Position numbers and translations under genes: made by a program. Of a DNA stretch of 64,000 nt, positions 43,867 through 52,878 are shown one piece after another (position 1 is the stretch's first letter; every line of letters begins with the position of its first letter). The notes beneath the pieces are model-generated. The model was given only the letters and a program-made list of their open reading frames with translations, ran no database searches and had not been told where the DNA came from. The stretch is taken from assembly GCA_963735465.1 (NCBI GenBank), contig CAVTLA010000002.1, positions 620,001 through 684,000 on the forward strand. The letters are read 5' to 3'. The stretch is from DASZHJ01 sp963735465 (GTDB taxonomy: Bacteria > Pseudomonadota > Alphaproteobacteria > ATCC43930 > CGMCC-115725).

Positions 43867-45243
43867 CTACTTGCTGAACTTCCTCTTGATCGCCGCATAG
43901 AGCGCCCGCAGCCCAAGCGCCTCGGCACCTTCCGGCCGGCCGGGCTTGGTTCCGGCGTTCCAGGCATAGGTGTCGATATGGGCCCAGGGCGTGGTCGGCG
44001 AGACGAACTCCGCAAGATAGAGCGCCGCGGTGATGGCGCCGGCGAAGCCGGACTCCGAGGCGTTGTTGATGTCGGCGATCTTGCTGTCGAGAAGCTTGCG
44101 GTAGGGCTTCCACAGCGGCAGGCGCCAGAGCGGATCGCTCTCGGCGCGGCCGGCGGCGAGGATGGCGTCGGCGAGCCCGTCGTCGTTGGCGAAGAGCGCC
44201 GGCAGCTCCGGTCCCAGCGCCACGCGCGCGGCGCCGGTGAGCGTCGCCGCGTCGATCAGCATCGCCGGCTTCTCCGTATCCGCCTCGGCGAGCGCATCGC
44301 AGAGAATGAGCCTTCCCTCGGCATCGGTGTTGCCGATCTCCACCGTCAGGCCCTTGCGCGTGTTGATGACATCCATAGGGCGGAACGAGGTGGCGGAGAC
44401 GAAGTTCTCCACCGCGGGGATCAGCACGCGCAGCCGCACCGGCAGTCCCGCATCCATGATCGCGCCCGCGAGACCGAGCAGCGTCGCGGCGCCGCCCATG
44501 TCCTTCTTCATCATGCGCATGCCCTGGGAGGTCTTGAGATCGAGACCGCCGCTGTCGAAGCAGACGCCCTTCCCCACCAGCGTGAGCTTCGGCGCCTTGG
44601 CATCGCCCCAGGTGATGTCGATGAGGCGCGGCGCCCGGGCGCTGCCGCGGCCCACCGCATGGATCATCGGATAATTCTTCTCCAGGAGCGCGTTGCCGAC
44701 GATCACGCTCGCCTTGGCATCGTGCTCGGCGGCGAGCTGCTCGGCGGCGAGCGCCAGCTCCACCGGCCCCATGTCCTCCGCCGGCGTGTTGATGAGATCG
44801 CGTGCCAAGGTGATCCCGCGCGCCAGGCGCTCCGCCTCGCCGCGATCCGCCTCGGCGGGCCAGACCAGCTCCGCGGGCGCGCGGCTCCGCGCCTTGTAGC
44901 GGGCGAAGCCGTAAGCACCCAGCGCCCAGCCGAGCGCCATCCGCGTGGCGGCGGCGGCGCCCGGCCGCGCGTCGAGGGCGTAGCTGCCTTCGGGGAGCGC
45001 ATCGGGCAGGCCGCCCAAGGCCCAGATCGGCTCCTCCGGCTTCCAGCCCACCAGCACGCGGCCGAGCTTGCCGGAGGAGGCGGGCAGCAGCGCGGTCGTC
45101 GCCGCCTCCGCCTTGAACCCCAGGCCCTGGACCCACTGCCGCTCGGCATCGGAAAGCCGCCCCACGGTCTCGGCAAGGCTCTCCGGAGTGACCGGCGTGA
45201 TCGGCACCGGGTTGGCGGCGGCGGGAACGAGGGCAAAGGGCAC
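43867..45243 (-). CDS. Leucyl aminopeptidase family (M17) metallopeptidase
   Basis: 458-residue cytosolic aminopeptidase, PepB-like. Metal and active-site motifs: LVGKGVCFDSGGLDLKTSQGMRMMKKDMGGAA (Lys, Asp, Lys), then NTDAEGRLILCDAL, the invariant M17 signature, and AATLTGAARVALG. The N-terminal half is divergent, as in the M17 branch common in alphaproteobacteria. Its start at 45243 is preceded by a GGAGG-containing site. It releases N-terminal residues from peptides, possibly those imported by peptide transporters nearby. Confidence 0.9.
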   Translation of the reverse strand: MPFALVPAAANPVPITPVTPESLAETVGRLSDAERQWVQGLGFKAEAATTALLPASSGKLGRVLVGWKPEEPIWALGGLPDALPEGSYALDARPGAAAATRMALGWALGAYGFARYKARSRAPAELVWPAEADRGEAERLARGITLARDLINTPAEDMGPVELALAAEQLAAEHDAKASVIVGNALLEKNYPMIHAVGRGSARAPRLIDITWGDAKAPKLTLVGKGVCFDSGGLDLKTSQGMRMMKKDMGGAATLLGLAGAIMDAGLPVRLRVLIPAVENFVSATSFRPMDVINTRKGLTVEIGNTDAEGRLILCDALAEADTEKPAMLIDAATLTGAARVALGPELPALFANDDGLADAILAAGRAESDPLWRLPLWKPYRKLLDSKIADINNASESGFAGAITAALYLAEFVSPTTPWAHIDTYAWNAGTKPGRPEGAEALGLRALYAAIKRKFSK

Positions 45244-45411
45244 GGGGGGTTACCTCCTGGGGTGGGCGGGGCCGGGACAGTCGCGGCAGGATCGCCCGTA
45301 GAATGCGGGTTTCGGGGCCGCATGCAAGACCGGGACGCCGACCCGGAGACGCTGGTTGCGAGGCGCCCTCATTCCCGCCAGAGTGGGGCCGAATTGCGGG
45401 CTCGAGGGGAC

Positions 45412-46065
45412 ATGGCGGATTTCACACTCTATATCGGGAATAAGAACTACTCGTCGTGGTCGATGCGCGGCTGGCTGATGCTGAAGGCATCGGGCGCGCC
45501 TTTCGAGGAAGTGCTGATCCAGCTTTCCCAGCCCAACACGCGCACGGAAATCCTGCGCCAGTCGCCGTCCGGCCGGCTGCCGGCGCTGCGCCACGGCCAG
45601 ATCATGGTGTGGGACACCCTGGCGATCGGCGAATACCTGGAGGAGCTGTTCCCTCAGGCGCGGCTCTGGCCCGAGGATACCGCGGCCCGCGCGCTCGCCC
45701 GCTCGGTGAGCGCCGAGATGCATTCGGGCTTCGCGGCGCTGCGCAGCTATTTCCCGATGAACATCCGCTCCAGCTTCCCGACCCGGAGCCTGACGCCGGA
45801 CGTGCAGCCGGACATCGATCGCATCACCGCGATCTGGCACGACTGCCGCACCCGCTTCGGCAAGGAAGGCCCGTTCCTCTTCGGCCACTTCACCATCGCC
45901 GACGCCATGTATGCGCCGGTCGTCAGCCGCTTCCGCACCTATAAGATCGACGTCGACGCCGAGGTGCAGGCCTATTGCGAGGCGATCTGGGCGGCGCCGG
46001 CGGTGCAGGAATGGGCGGGTGCGGCCCGCAACGAGCCTTGGGTCATCGAAGACTCTGAATTCTAG
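45412..46065 (+). CDS. Glutathione S-transferase family protein
   Basis: 217-residue GST. The thioredoxin-like N-domain begins FTLYIGNKNYSSWSMRGWLMLKASGAPFEEV, with Ser/Tyr near the usual catalytic site. SPSGRLPALRHGQIMVWDTLAIGEYLEELFP is the cis-Pro and GSH gamma-glutamyl motif. The C-terminal helical domain has GPFLFGHFTIADAMYAPVVSRFRTY. ATG 45412 follows GAGGGGAC. It resembles the YfcF-type group. Substrate unknown. Confidence 0.87.
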   Translation: MADFTLYIGNKNYSSWSMRGWLMLKASGAPFEEVLIQLSQPNTRTEILRQSPSGRLPALRHGQIMVWDTLAIGEYLEELFPQARLWPEDTAARALARSVSAEMHSGFAALRSYFPMNIRSSFPTRSLTPDVQPDIDRITAIWHDCRTRFGKEGPFLFGHFTIADAMYAPVVSRFRTYKIDVDAEVQAYCEAIWAAPAVQEWAGAARNEPWVIEDSEF

Positions 46066-46149
46066 AGCTCACGCGCGGACGACGGACGCCGGCGCGACCC
46101 GGTGGCCGAGCTTGCGCCAATGAGCCCGCCATAACAGGGGGAGATCGTC

Positions 46150-46938
46150 ATGAGTTTCCGGTTGCGCGTCATTGCCGTTGCCATCGCCGCGCTCGTCACG
46201 CTGGGCCCCGCCGCTCGCGCCGTGGAAGCGGGCCCAAGCCGGCTCGACGCCATCATCGCCGCGGGCGTGCTCAAGGTCGGCACGACCGGCGACTACAAGC
46301 CCTTCAGCTACGCCAATCCCGAGACCAAGCAGTTCGAGGGGCTTGATATCGACATGATGGAATCCCTGGCGAAGGCGCTCGGCGTCAAGGCGGAGTTCGT
46401 CAAGACGGCGTGGCCGGCGATGATGGCGGATTTCACCGGCGACAAGTTCGACGTGACGGCGGGCGGCGTCTCCGTGAGCCTGGAGCGCCAGAAGAAGGGA
46501 TTCTTCAGCATTCCCTACATGGTCGACGGCAAGACTCCCATAGCGCGCTGCGCCGACAAGGATAAATTCCAGACCCTGGCGGAGATCGACAAGCCAGGCG
46601 TGCGGGCGATCGTCAATCCCGGCGGCACCAACGAGCGCTTCGCCCGCGACAACCTCAAGCCGGCGACCATCGAGGTCTACAAGGACAACGTCACCATTTT
46701 CGACCAGATCGTCGCCGGCAAGGCGGACGTGATGATAACCGACGCCAGCGAGACCATGCTGCAGGCGAAGCTGCACAAGGAGCTGTGCTCGATCCATCCG
46801 GACCACGCCTTCAACTACGCCGAAAAAGGCTACTGGCTTCAGCGCGACATCGCGCTCAAGGAATTCGTCGACCAGTGGCTCAATCTGGCGCTGAAGACCG
46901 GAGAGTACGACCGCATCGCCGACAAGTGGTTCAAGTGA
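46150..46938 (+). CDS. PheC-like periplasmic cyclohexadienyl (arogenate/prephenate) dehydratase or related binding protein
   Basis: 262-residue exported protein (signal MSFRLRVIAVAIAALVTLGPAARA) with the SBP family 3 fold. The sequence follows PheC closely: SRLDAIIAAGVLKVGTTGDYKPFSYANPE, GLDIDMMESLAKALGV, TAGGVSVSLERQKKGFFSIPYMVDGKTPIARC, IVNPGGTNERFARDNL, VMITDASETMLQAKLHKELCSIHPDHAFNYAEKGYWL. Cyclohexadienyl dehydratases arose from amino-acid-binding proteins, so an uptake role remains possible. No ABC permease or ATPase is adjacent, which favours the enzyme. Cytosolic PheA is also encoded in this window. Confidence 0.78.
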   Translation: MSFRLRVIAVAIAALVTLGPAARAVEAGPSRLDAIIAAGVLKVGTTGDYKPFSYANPETKQFEGLDIDMMESLAKALGVKAEFVKTAWPAMMADFTGDKFDVTAGGVSVSLERQKKGFFSIPYMVDGKTPIARCADKDKFQTLAEIDKPGVRAIVNPGGTNERFARDNLKPATIEVYKDNVTIFDQIVAGKADVMITDASETMLQAKLHKELCSIHPDHAFNYAEKGYWLQRDIALKEFVDQWLNLALKTGEYDRIADKWFK

Positions 46939-46954
46939 GGGAGTGGATGCATTG

Positions 46955-47065
46955 TGCGTCCTTCGACGCGCTTCGCTTGCTCAGGATGAGGTGGTTCTTA
47001 CATTGCATTAAGAAATATTCCTCATCCTGAGCAAGCGGCCCATTGGGCCGCGCGTCGAAGGACGC
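46955..47065. repeat. Palindromic repeat family A, copy 3
   Basis: 111 bp with ends TGCGTCCTTCGACGCG / CGCGTCGAAGGACGC and inner arms GCTTGCTCAGGATGAGG / CCTCATCCTGAGCAAGC. With copy 4 it forms a subgroup whose arms (GACGCG, TTGCTCAGG) differ from copies 1, 2 and 5. It lies between the PheC-like gene and aceB. Confidence 0.85.
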
Positions 47066-47125
47066 TGGATGCCGACCGCCCCGCGCTTATCTGATTTGCG
47101 ACCCTAACGAGAGAAGAGATCGATC

Positions 47126-48736
47126 ATGTCCGCTTCCCCAACGCCCCCCGGTGTCGAGATCACCGGCCGCATCCGGCCGGGCTACGAGAAGGTGCTCACA
47201 CCCGAGGCGCTCGCCTTCGTCGTCGAGCTCCAGCGCAAGTTCGGGCCCGAGCGCAAGCGCCTGCTGGCGCGGCGCGTCGAGGTGCAGGCCAAGCTGGACA
47301 CGGGCTGGAAGCCGGACTTCCTGGCGGAGACCCAGGCGGTGCGGGAGGCCGACTGGACCGTGGCGCCGCTGCCGAGCGATCTCCTCGACCGGCGCGTGGA
47401 GATCACCGGCCCCACCGACCGCAAGATGGTGATCAACGCCCTCAACTGCGGCGCCAGCGTCTTCATGGCGGATTTCGAGGACGCGACCACGCCGACCTGG
47501 GACAATCTGATCGAGGGCCAGATCAATCTCGGCGACGCGATCAAAGGCGGCATCAGCTTCGACGATCCCGTCAACGGCCGGCACTACAAGCTCAACGACA
47601 AGATCGCGACCTTGCTGGTGCGCCCGCGCGGCTGGCATCTGCCGGAGCTCCACGTCAAGGTCGACGGCGAGCCGATGTCGGGCGCCTTCTTCGATTTCGG
47701 CCTCTACGTCTTCCACAACGCGAAGCCGCTCCTCGCCAAGGGCAGCGGCCCCTACTTCTACCTGCCGAAGATGGAGAGCCATCTGGAGGCGCGGCTCTGG
47801 AACGACGTCTTCGTCCACGCCCAGGCCAAGCTCGGCATTCCCAAGGGCTCGATCAAGGCCACGGTCCTGATCGAGACCATCATGGCCGCCTTCGAGATGG
47901 ACGAGATCCTGCACGAGCTGCGCGAGCATTCCTCCGGCCTCAACTGCGGGCGCTGGGACTACATCTACAGCTTCATCAAGAAGTTCGCCGAGGATCCCAA
48001 GGCGGTGATGCCGGATCGCGGCCAGGTCACCATGACCAGCCACTTCCTGCGCTCCTACAGCCTGCTGCTGATCAAGACCTGCCATCGCCGCAACGTGCAC
48101 GCCATGGGCGGCATGGCGGCGCAGATCCCGATCCGCAACGATCCCGACGCCAACGCCCAGGCGATGGAGAAGGTGCGCGCCGACAAGCTGCGCGAGGCGA
48201 CCGACGGCCACGACGGCACCTGGGTGGCGCATCCGGGCCTGGTCGGCATCGCCAAGGAGATCTTCGACAAGGAGATGCCGGGCCCGCACCAGATCGCCCG
48301 CCAGCGCCAGGACGTGCACGTGACGGCGGCGGATCTCGTCGCGGTGCCGGAAGGCACCATCAGCGAGGCCGGCGTCCGCCAGAACGTCAACGTCGGCATC
48401 GGCTACATCGAGGCGTGGCTGCGCGGCACCGGCTGCGTGCCGCTCTATAACCTGATGGAGGACGCCGCCACCGCCGAGATCAGCCGCGCCCAGGTCTGGC
48501 AGTGGATCCGCCACGGCGCCACGCTCACCGACGGCCGCCCCGTCGACCAGGCGCTCTGCCACGCCATCGTCGAGGAGGAGCTGGAGAAGCTGAAGAAGGC
48601 CTCCGGCGAGGACGCCTTCGCCAAAGGCCGGTACCGCGACGCCGCCAAGCTCTTCCAAGCCATGATCGACAGCCCCGGCTTCGTCGAATTCCTGACCCTC
48701 CCCGCCTACGAGCAGGTGGTGGCCGAGGGCGGGTGA
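47126..48736 (+). CDS. aceB: Malate synthase A
   Basis: 536-residue enzyme condensing glyoxylate with acetyl-CoA in the glyoxylate cycle. Family A features: MADFEDATTPTWDNLIEGQINL, RPRGWHLPELHVKVDGEPMSGAFFDFGLY, PKMESHLEARLWNDVF, KATVLIETIMAAFEMDEILHELREHSSGLNCGRWDYIYSF and HAMGGMAAQIPIRND. The catalytic Arg (RPRGWH) and Asp/Glu metal ligands are present. ATG 47126 follows GAGAAGAGATC. Isocitrate lyase is not in this window. It ends just before another family A repeat. Confidence 0.95.
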   Translation: MSASPTPPGVEITGRIRPGYEKVLTPEALAFVVELQRKFGPERKRLLARRVEVQAKLDTGWKPDFLAETQAVREADWTVAPLPSDLLDRRVEITGPTDRKMVINALNCGASVFMADFEDATTPTWDNLIEGQINLGDAIKGGISFDDPVNGRHYKLNDKIATLLVRPRGWHLPELHVKVDGEPMSGAFFDFGLYVFHNAKPLLAKGSGPYFYLPKMESHLEARLWNDVFVHAQAKLGIPKGSIKATVLIETIMAAFEMDEILHELREHSSGLNCGRWDYIYSFIKKFAEDPKAVMPDRGQVTMTSHFLRSYSLLLIKTCHRRNVHAMGGMAAQIPIRNDPDANAQAMEKVRADKLREATDGHDGTWVAHPGLVGIAKEIFDKEMPGPHQIARQRQDVHVTAADLVAVPEGTISEAGVRQNVNVGIGYIEAWLRGTGCVPLYNLMEDAATAEISRAQVWQWIRHGATLTDGRPVDQALCHAIVEEELEKLKKASGEDAFAKGRYRDAAKLFQAMIDSPGFVEFLTLPAYEQVVAEGG

Positions 48737-48760
48737 GGTGGCGGCGGTGGATAGCGATGG

Positions 48761-48870
48761 TGCGTCCTTCGACGCGCTTCGCTTGCTCAGGATGAGGCGC
48801 TTTTCATTCTGCCATCAACAATGGTCCTCATCCTGAGCAAGCGACCGCAGGGAGCGCGTCGAAGGACGCA
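48761..48870. repeat. Palindromic repeat family A, copy 4
   Basis: 110 bp with ends TGCGTCCTTCGACGCG / CGCGTCGAAGGACGCA and inner arms GCTTGCTCAGGATGAGG / CCTCATCCTGAGCAAGC. It sits between the convergent aceB and peptide-binding protein genes, and is followed by a second hairpin at 48888-48920. Confidence 0.85.
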
Positions 48871-48887
48871 CTGCCGATGCGCAAAGA

Positions 48888-48920
48888 AAACGGCGCGGCC
48901 CCATCGGGACCGCGCCGTTT
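48888..48920 (-). terminator. Rho-independent terminator for peptide-binding protein gene
   Basis: An 11-bp stem, AAACGGCGCGG / CCGCGCCGTTT, with extra CCC/GGG pairs inside. On the minus strand it is followed by TCTTTG, 15 bp past the gene's stop. The A-run on the other side makes it potentially bidirectional, serving aceB too. Confidence 0.75.
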
Positions 48921-48935
48921 GTTTCTGAGCAACGC

Positions 48936-50519
48936 CTACTTCACGTTGACGAAGCGCAGCGGGAAGTAGTTGTCGGCGGGCTGCACCAGGTCGATGTTGG
49001 TCTTCGCCGCCCACACCACCGCCTGCTGATGCAGCGGGATGAAGGCGTAGTCGTCCTTCACGATCTTCAGCGCTTCGTGCATCTCGTCGGCGCGCTTCTT
49101 CTGGTCGGTCTCGACCTGGATCGCGTCGATCAGCTTGTCGAGGGCCGGGTTCGAGTAGCCGCCGTTGTTGAGCTCGCCCGCGTGGGTCTTCTCATCGCGC
49201 GTGTGCGCCAGGTTGATCAGCATGTTGTGGGTGTCGTAGGTGGCCGGCGTCCAGCCCAGCATGAAGAAGCTGGTGCTGTAGCTCGGCGCCAGGATCTTGG
49301 CGAAGTACTTGGCGCGGGTCTGGATCAGCGGCTTCACCGTGATGCCGACGCGGGCCAGCATCGCCGTGATCGCCTGGCAGATCGCCTCGTCGTTGACGTA
49401 GCGGTCGTTCGGGCAGTCGAGGCCGGTCTCGAAGCCGTTGGGATATCCCGCCTCCGCCAGCAGCTTCTTCGAGGCGGCGACGTCATAGGGCGTGCGCTTG
49501 TTGAGATCCTCGGTGAAGCCGTTGATGCCGGCGCCCACCATCAGGGCGGTGACCTTGCCCTGATTGCGCATCACCTTGGTCATGATCGCCTGCTCGTCGA
49601 TCGCCTGGTAGAAGGCCTGGCGGACGCGCTTGTCCTTGAAGGGGTTCTTGCCCTTGATGTTGGACTCCAGGAGCTCCGGCCGCGAGGAGTCGAAGCCCAG
49701 GAAGATGGTGCGCAGCTCCGGCCCCTGGATGACCTTGAAGCCCTTGGTGCTGGCGATGCGGTCGGTGTCCTGGGGCGGCACCGAATAGATCATGTCCACC
49801 TCGCCCGAGAGCAGCGCCGCGACCCGGGTCGAGGCGTTGGCGATGCGCTGGAAGATCACCTCCGTCAGATTATGCTGCGGCTTGTCCCACCAGCCCGGGT
49901 AGTTCACCAGCACCGTCTTCACGTCGGGCTCGCGGTCCTTGAGGATGAACGGGCCGGTGCCGTTCTCGTGATTGGTGGCGAAGCTCTCCTCGTTCTTGGT
50001 GATGTCGGCGGGGTGCGCGGCGTTGTTCTTCTCGCACCAGGCCTTGCTCATGATGTTCCAGGTGGTGATCTCGTCGGGCAGGATCGGATCCGGCCCGTTG
50101 GTGATGAAGTCGACGGTGAAGTCGTCGATCTTCTTCGCCTCTTTCACGGTGGCGACCGCGGTCTTCATGTTGGAGCCGGGATCGCGCACGCGGCCGAAGG
50201 AGAACAGCACGTCGTCGGCGGTGAAGGGCGAGCCGTCATGGAACTTGACGCCCTGGCGGAGCTTGAAGCGCCAGGTCGTGGGATCCGGCTGCGTCCACGA
50301 GACCGCCAGCGCCGGCTCGAGCTTCAAGGTCTTGTCGCGGCGCACCAGGGGCTCGTACATGTTGCTGTCGAAGGACAGCAGAAAGGTCTCCTGGCGGGCG
50401 TAGGGATCCATCGAGTTGGAATCCGCGTCGTTCGCCCATTTGAACGTCGCCGCCGACGCCCCGCCCGCAAGCCCCGCCGCAACCGCCACGACGGCAGCCG
50501 ACATCACCCATCGCTTCAT
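48936..50519 (-). CDS. Peptide/dipeptide ABC transporter substrate-binding protein (family 5)
   Basis: 527-residue periplasmic binding protein. Signal peptide MKRWVMSAAVVAVAAGLAGGASA, then FKWANDADSNSMDPYARQETFLLSFDSNMYEPLVRRDKTLKLEPALAVSW and GVKFHDGSPFTADDVLFSFGRVRD, typical of DppA/OppA. The end, FIPLHQQAVVWAAKTNIDLVQPADNYFPLRFVNVK, is also canonical. Permease and ATPase genes are not adjacent in the window, so it is either an orphan or part of a split locus. It is terminated by the 48888-48920 hairpin. Confidence 0.9.
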   Translation of the reverse strand: MKRWVMSAAVVAVAAGLAGGASAATFKWANDADSNSMDPYARQETFLLSFDSNMYEPLVRRDKTLKLEPALAVSWTQPDPTTWRFKLRQGVKFHDGSPFTADDVLFSFGRVRDPGSNMKTAVATVKEAKKIDDFTVDFITNGPDPILPDEITTWNIMSKAWCEKNNAAHPADITKNEESFATNHENGTGPFILKDREPDVKTVLVNYPGWWDKPQHNLTEVIFQRIANASTRVAALLSGEVDMIYSVPPQDTDRIASTKGFKVIQGPELRTIFLGFDSSRPELLESNIKGKNPFKDKRVRQAFYQAIDEQAIMTKVMRNQGKVTALMVGAGINGFTEDLNKRTPYDVAASKKLLAEAGYPNGFETGLDCPNDRYVNDEAICQAITAMLARVGITVKPLIQTRAKYFAKILAPSYSTSFFMLGWTPATYDTHNMLINLAHTRDEKTHAGELNNGGYSNPALDKLIDAIQVETDQKKRADEMHEALKIVKDDYAFIPLHQQAVVWAAKTNIDLVQPADNYFPLRFVNVK

Positions 50520-50686
50520 CTTTGTTCTCCCTGAACGCCACTGCCGCGGATTGCGGCCCCCACCGTCTCGATACCCCAGACCTGGGCGCGCCGGCACCGG
50601 CGGCCAAGGACGCCAGAGTTTTCCGGCGCCGACGGGGAGTCAAGCCATTAGGGGATCAGGCCGGGCACCTCGGGGGGTGCCGGCGG

Positions 50687-51718
50687 TCAGGTCGCTGCCA
50701 CCAGCTGCGGCAGGAGCGTGGGGCGCGGCGGCAGGGCGGCGGCGGCCACCGCCGCATCCCAGTCCGCCAGCGTATGACTGGGATAGAAGGGCTCGGCCTT
50801 GTCGGCGAAGAACTTCCCGGCGAGAGCGTCGAAATGCCCGCCCGCCTCGGAGCGCCCGAGCGCCTCCAGCTCCGGCATGTTCTCGATGCCGTCGAGGCTG
50901 AAGTGGCGGTCGCCGATGTCGGGGCTGATGCGGACCACGTTCTCCGATCCCACCAGGGCGTGGGCGGTGGCGATGGCGGAGGAGGACTGCGCCTTCATGA
51001 AGACGTCACCGATGCGGGCGCCCCAATAGGAGGCGCCGAGGGAGATCCGCTTCTGCCAGGAGACGTTCAGATGCTCGGAGGTGCAGCCGAGGCTCAGCAC
51101 GGAGATCTCGTCCCGCGGCCAGTCGAGGATGCCGATCGCCTCCACCACCGCCAGCGCCAGGGGATTGCGGGCCCAGAGGCTGCCGTCGATGTAGGGCAAC
51201 CCGTCCGGCGACATGTGAATGGGGAAGTAGGTGGGTGCCGCAACCGTGGCGAGCGCCACTTCCACCACCGGCAGCTTGTAGTCGTGAACGAGCTTCGGAT
51301 GATGGGAGGTTTTGTAGCTGTGCACGCGCTCGGCGGCGAGGTTGAGGGACGGGATCAGCATGCGCTTGCCGCTTTCGCCGAGGCGGCGCTCGCCGAAGGT
51401 CTCCACCAGCGCGCGGCGCAGCGGAGCGTAGGTGTATTTGGCCCGCACCAGGCGCTTCCAGCCGAGGAGGCGCTTGCGCGGAAAGATGCGCGAGCCGTGC
51501 ACCTTGTAGAGATCGAGAAGATTCTGCGCGCTGAGGCCGAGGCCGAGGCCCAGCGCGATGATGCCGCCGGTGGACGTGCCGGCGATGAGATCGAAATACT
51601 CGGCGACGGGCGCGCCGAGCCGCTGCTCCAGCGTCGCGAGAAAAGCGGCGGGGAACACGCCTTTGATGCCGCCGCCATCGATGGTGAGGATGCGCCGCAT
51701 GCCCCGCTCGATCTCCAT
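50687..51718 (-). CDS. CapV-like patatin phospholipase, no CD-NTase neighbour
   Basis: 343-residue patatin-like lipase. Oxyanion hole DGGGIKGVFPAAFLATLE near residue 14, nucleophile Ser49 in AGTSTGG, and catalytic Asp178 in LPYIDGSLWARNP. The sequence FDLIAGTSTGGIIALGLGLGLSAQNLLDLYKVHGSRIFP is like the cGAMP-activated effector CapV of CBASS. No cyclic-nucleotide synthase or Cap2/Cap3 gene is nearby; flanking genes are peptide-binding protein and BKACE. ATG 51718 or 51700 may be the start. It could be a defence effector, a housekeeping lipase or a stranded gene. Confidence 0.82.
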   Translation of the reverse strand: MEIERGMRRILTIDGGGIKGVFPAAFLATLEQRLGAPVAEYFDLIAGTSTGGIIALGLGLGLSAQNLLDLYKVHGSRIFPRKRLLGWKRLVRAKYTYAPLRRALVETFGERRLGESGKRMLIPSLNLAAERVHSYKTSHHPKLVHDYKLPVVEVALATVAAPTYFPIHMSPDGLPYIDGSLWARNPLALAVVEAIGILDWPRDEISVLSLGCTSEHLNVSWQKRISLGASYWGARIGDVFMKAQSSSAIATAHALVGSENVVRISPDIGDRHFSLDGIENMPELEALGRSEAGGHFDALAGKFFADKAEPFYPSHTLADWDAAVAAAALPPRPTLLPQLVAAT

Positions 51719-51923
51719 CCCTCGGATTCGCGACCGCTTTCGCCGCGGCCCACTGGAAATCGTCGGGGATGCGAGCCTACCGGTGCACTGATTACTGTCG
51801 GGTGAACACTAAATAGCCAGAGATTGCAGGATATTAACAAAAGCTTGCGGCGCGGCGCCCGCGAGCCTCGACAAGCCGGTAGAGCGTGGCCTAGCTTTGC
51901 GTGCGGCGCGGTAGAGGCGGTTC

Positions 51924-52838
51924 ATGGCAGAGAAGCTCATTTGGCTCGAGGCGGCGCTCAACGGGCCGTGGTCCCGTCGCATGCAACCCAGGATCCCCGT
52001 CAGCGTCGCCGAGATCGTGGCTGATGGCATCGCCTGCGCCCGGGCCGGCGCCGCGATCATCCACGTCCACGCCTATGACGAGGCGACCGGCCGGCAGCGC
52101 GACGATCCCGATCTCTATACGGCGATCATCGGCGGCATCCGCGAGGAAGTGGACGCCATCGTCTATCCCACGATCCCGCTCTCGGACGGTCCCGAGGGCG
52201 TACGGCCGCGCACGCCGAAGGAGCGCTTCGCGGCGGTGGAGGCACTGGCGCGCAGCGGGCTCATCGAATGGGCGGTGGTCGATCCCGGCTCCGCGAACCT
52301 GGCGCTCGCGGACTCCGTCGCCACCGATCGCGAGGGCTTCGTCTACGTCAACTCCGAGGCGGAGGTGCGCCACGGCCTGGGGCTCGCCGCGCGGTATCGC
52401 TTTCATCCCGCCTATGCCTGCTACGAGCCCGGCTTCATCCGGCTGGGCGCGGCGCTCGCCCGCCGTTTCCGCGAGGCGCCGACGCCGATCTATCGCCTGA
52501 TGTTCTCCGACCAGTTCACCTTCGGTTTTCCGCCGGAGCCCTTCGCGCTGACGGCGCTCGCGACCCTGCTGAGCCGCGAGGCGAAAGGCGCGCCGTGGAT
52601 GGTGGGCGGTCTCGGCGTCGACATCCTGCCTCTCATTCCCCACGCGGTGGCGGCGGGCGGTCATGTGCGGGTCGGCCTCGAGGACGCGCCCCACGGCACC
52701 ACCAAACCCAACCTCACCTGGGTCGAGGCGGCGGTGCGCGCGATCGAGAACACCGGCGCCGTCGTCGCCAGCCCGGCAGAGGTGCGCCGGGCGCTGGCGA
52801 GATCTACCGCCGATGCCGGGGAGACCGCGGCGCCCTGA
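51924..52838 (+). CDS. BKACE (beta-keto acid cleavage enzyme, DUF849) family
   Basis: 304-residue TIM-barrel enzyme of the family that includes 3-keto-5-aminohexanoate cleavage enzyme. The Zn-binding HxH is present in AGAAIIHVHAYDEATGRQRDDPDLY, and later PTIPLSDGP, YRLMFSDQFTFGF and RVGLEDAPHGTTKPNLTWVEAAVRAI match family core segments. BKACE enzymes react a beta-keto acid with acetyl-CoA; the specific substrate cannot be predicted. ATG 51924 lies about 200 bp from the divergent patatin start. Confidence 0.85.
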   Translation: MAEKLIWLEAALNGPWSRRMQPRIPVSVAEIVADGIACARAGAAIIHVHAYDEATGRQRDDPDLYTAIIGGIREEVDAIVYPTIPLSDGPEGVRPRTPKERFAAVEALARSGLIEWAVVDPGSANLALADSVATDREGFVYVNSEAEVRHGLGLAARYRFHPAYACYEPGFIRLGAALARRFREAPTPIYRLMFSDQFTFGFPPEPFALTALATLLSREAKGAPWMVGGLGVDILPLIPHAVAAGGHVRVGLEDAPHGTTKPNLTWVEAAVRAIENTGAVVASPAEVRRALARSTADAGETAAP

Positions 52839-52878
52839 CGCCTATAACCGGGAGGACCATTCAAGGAGCTTCCCGCCC

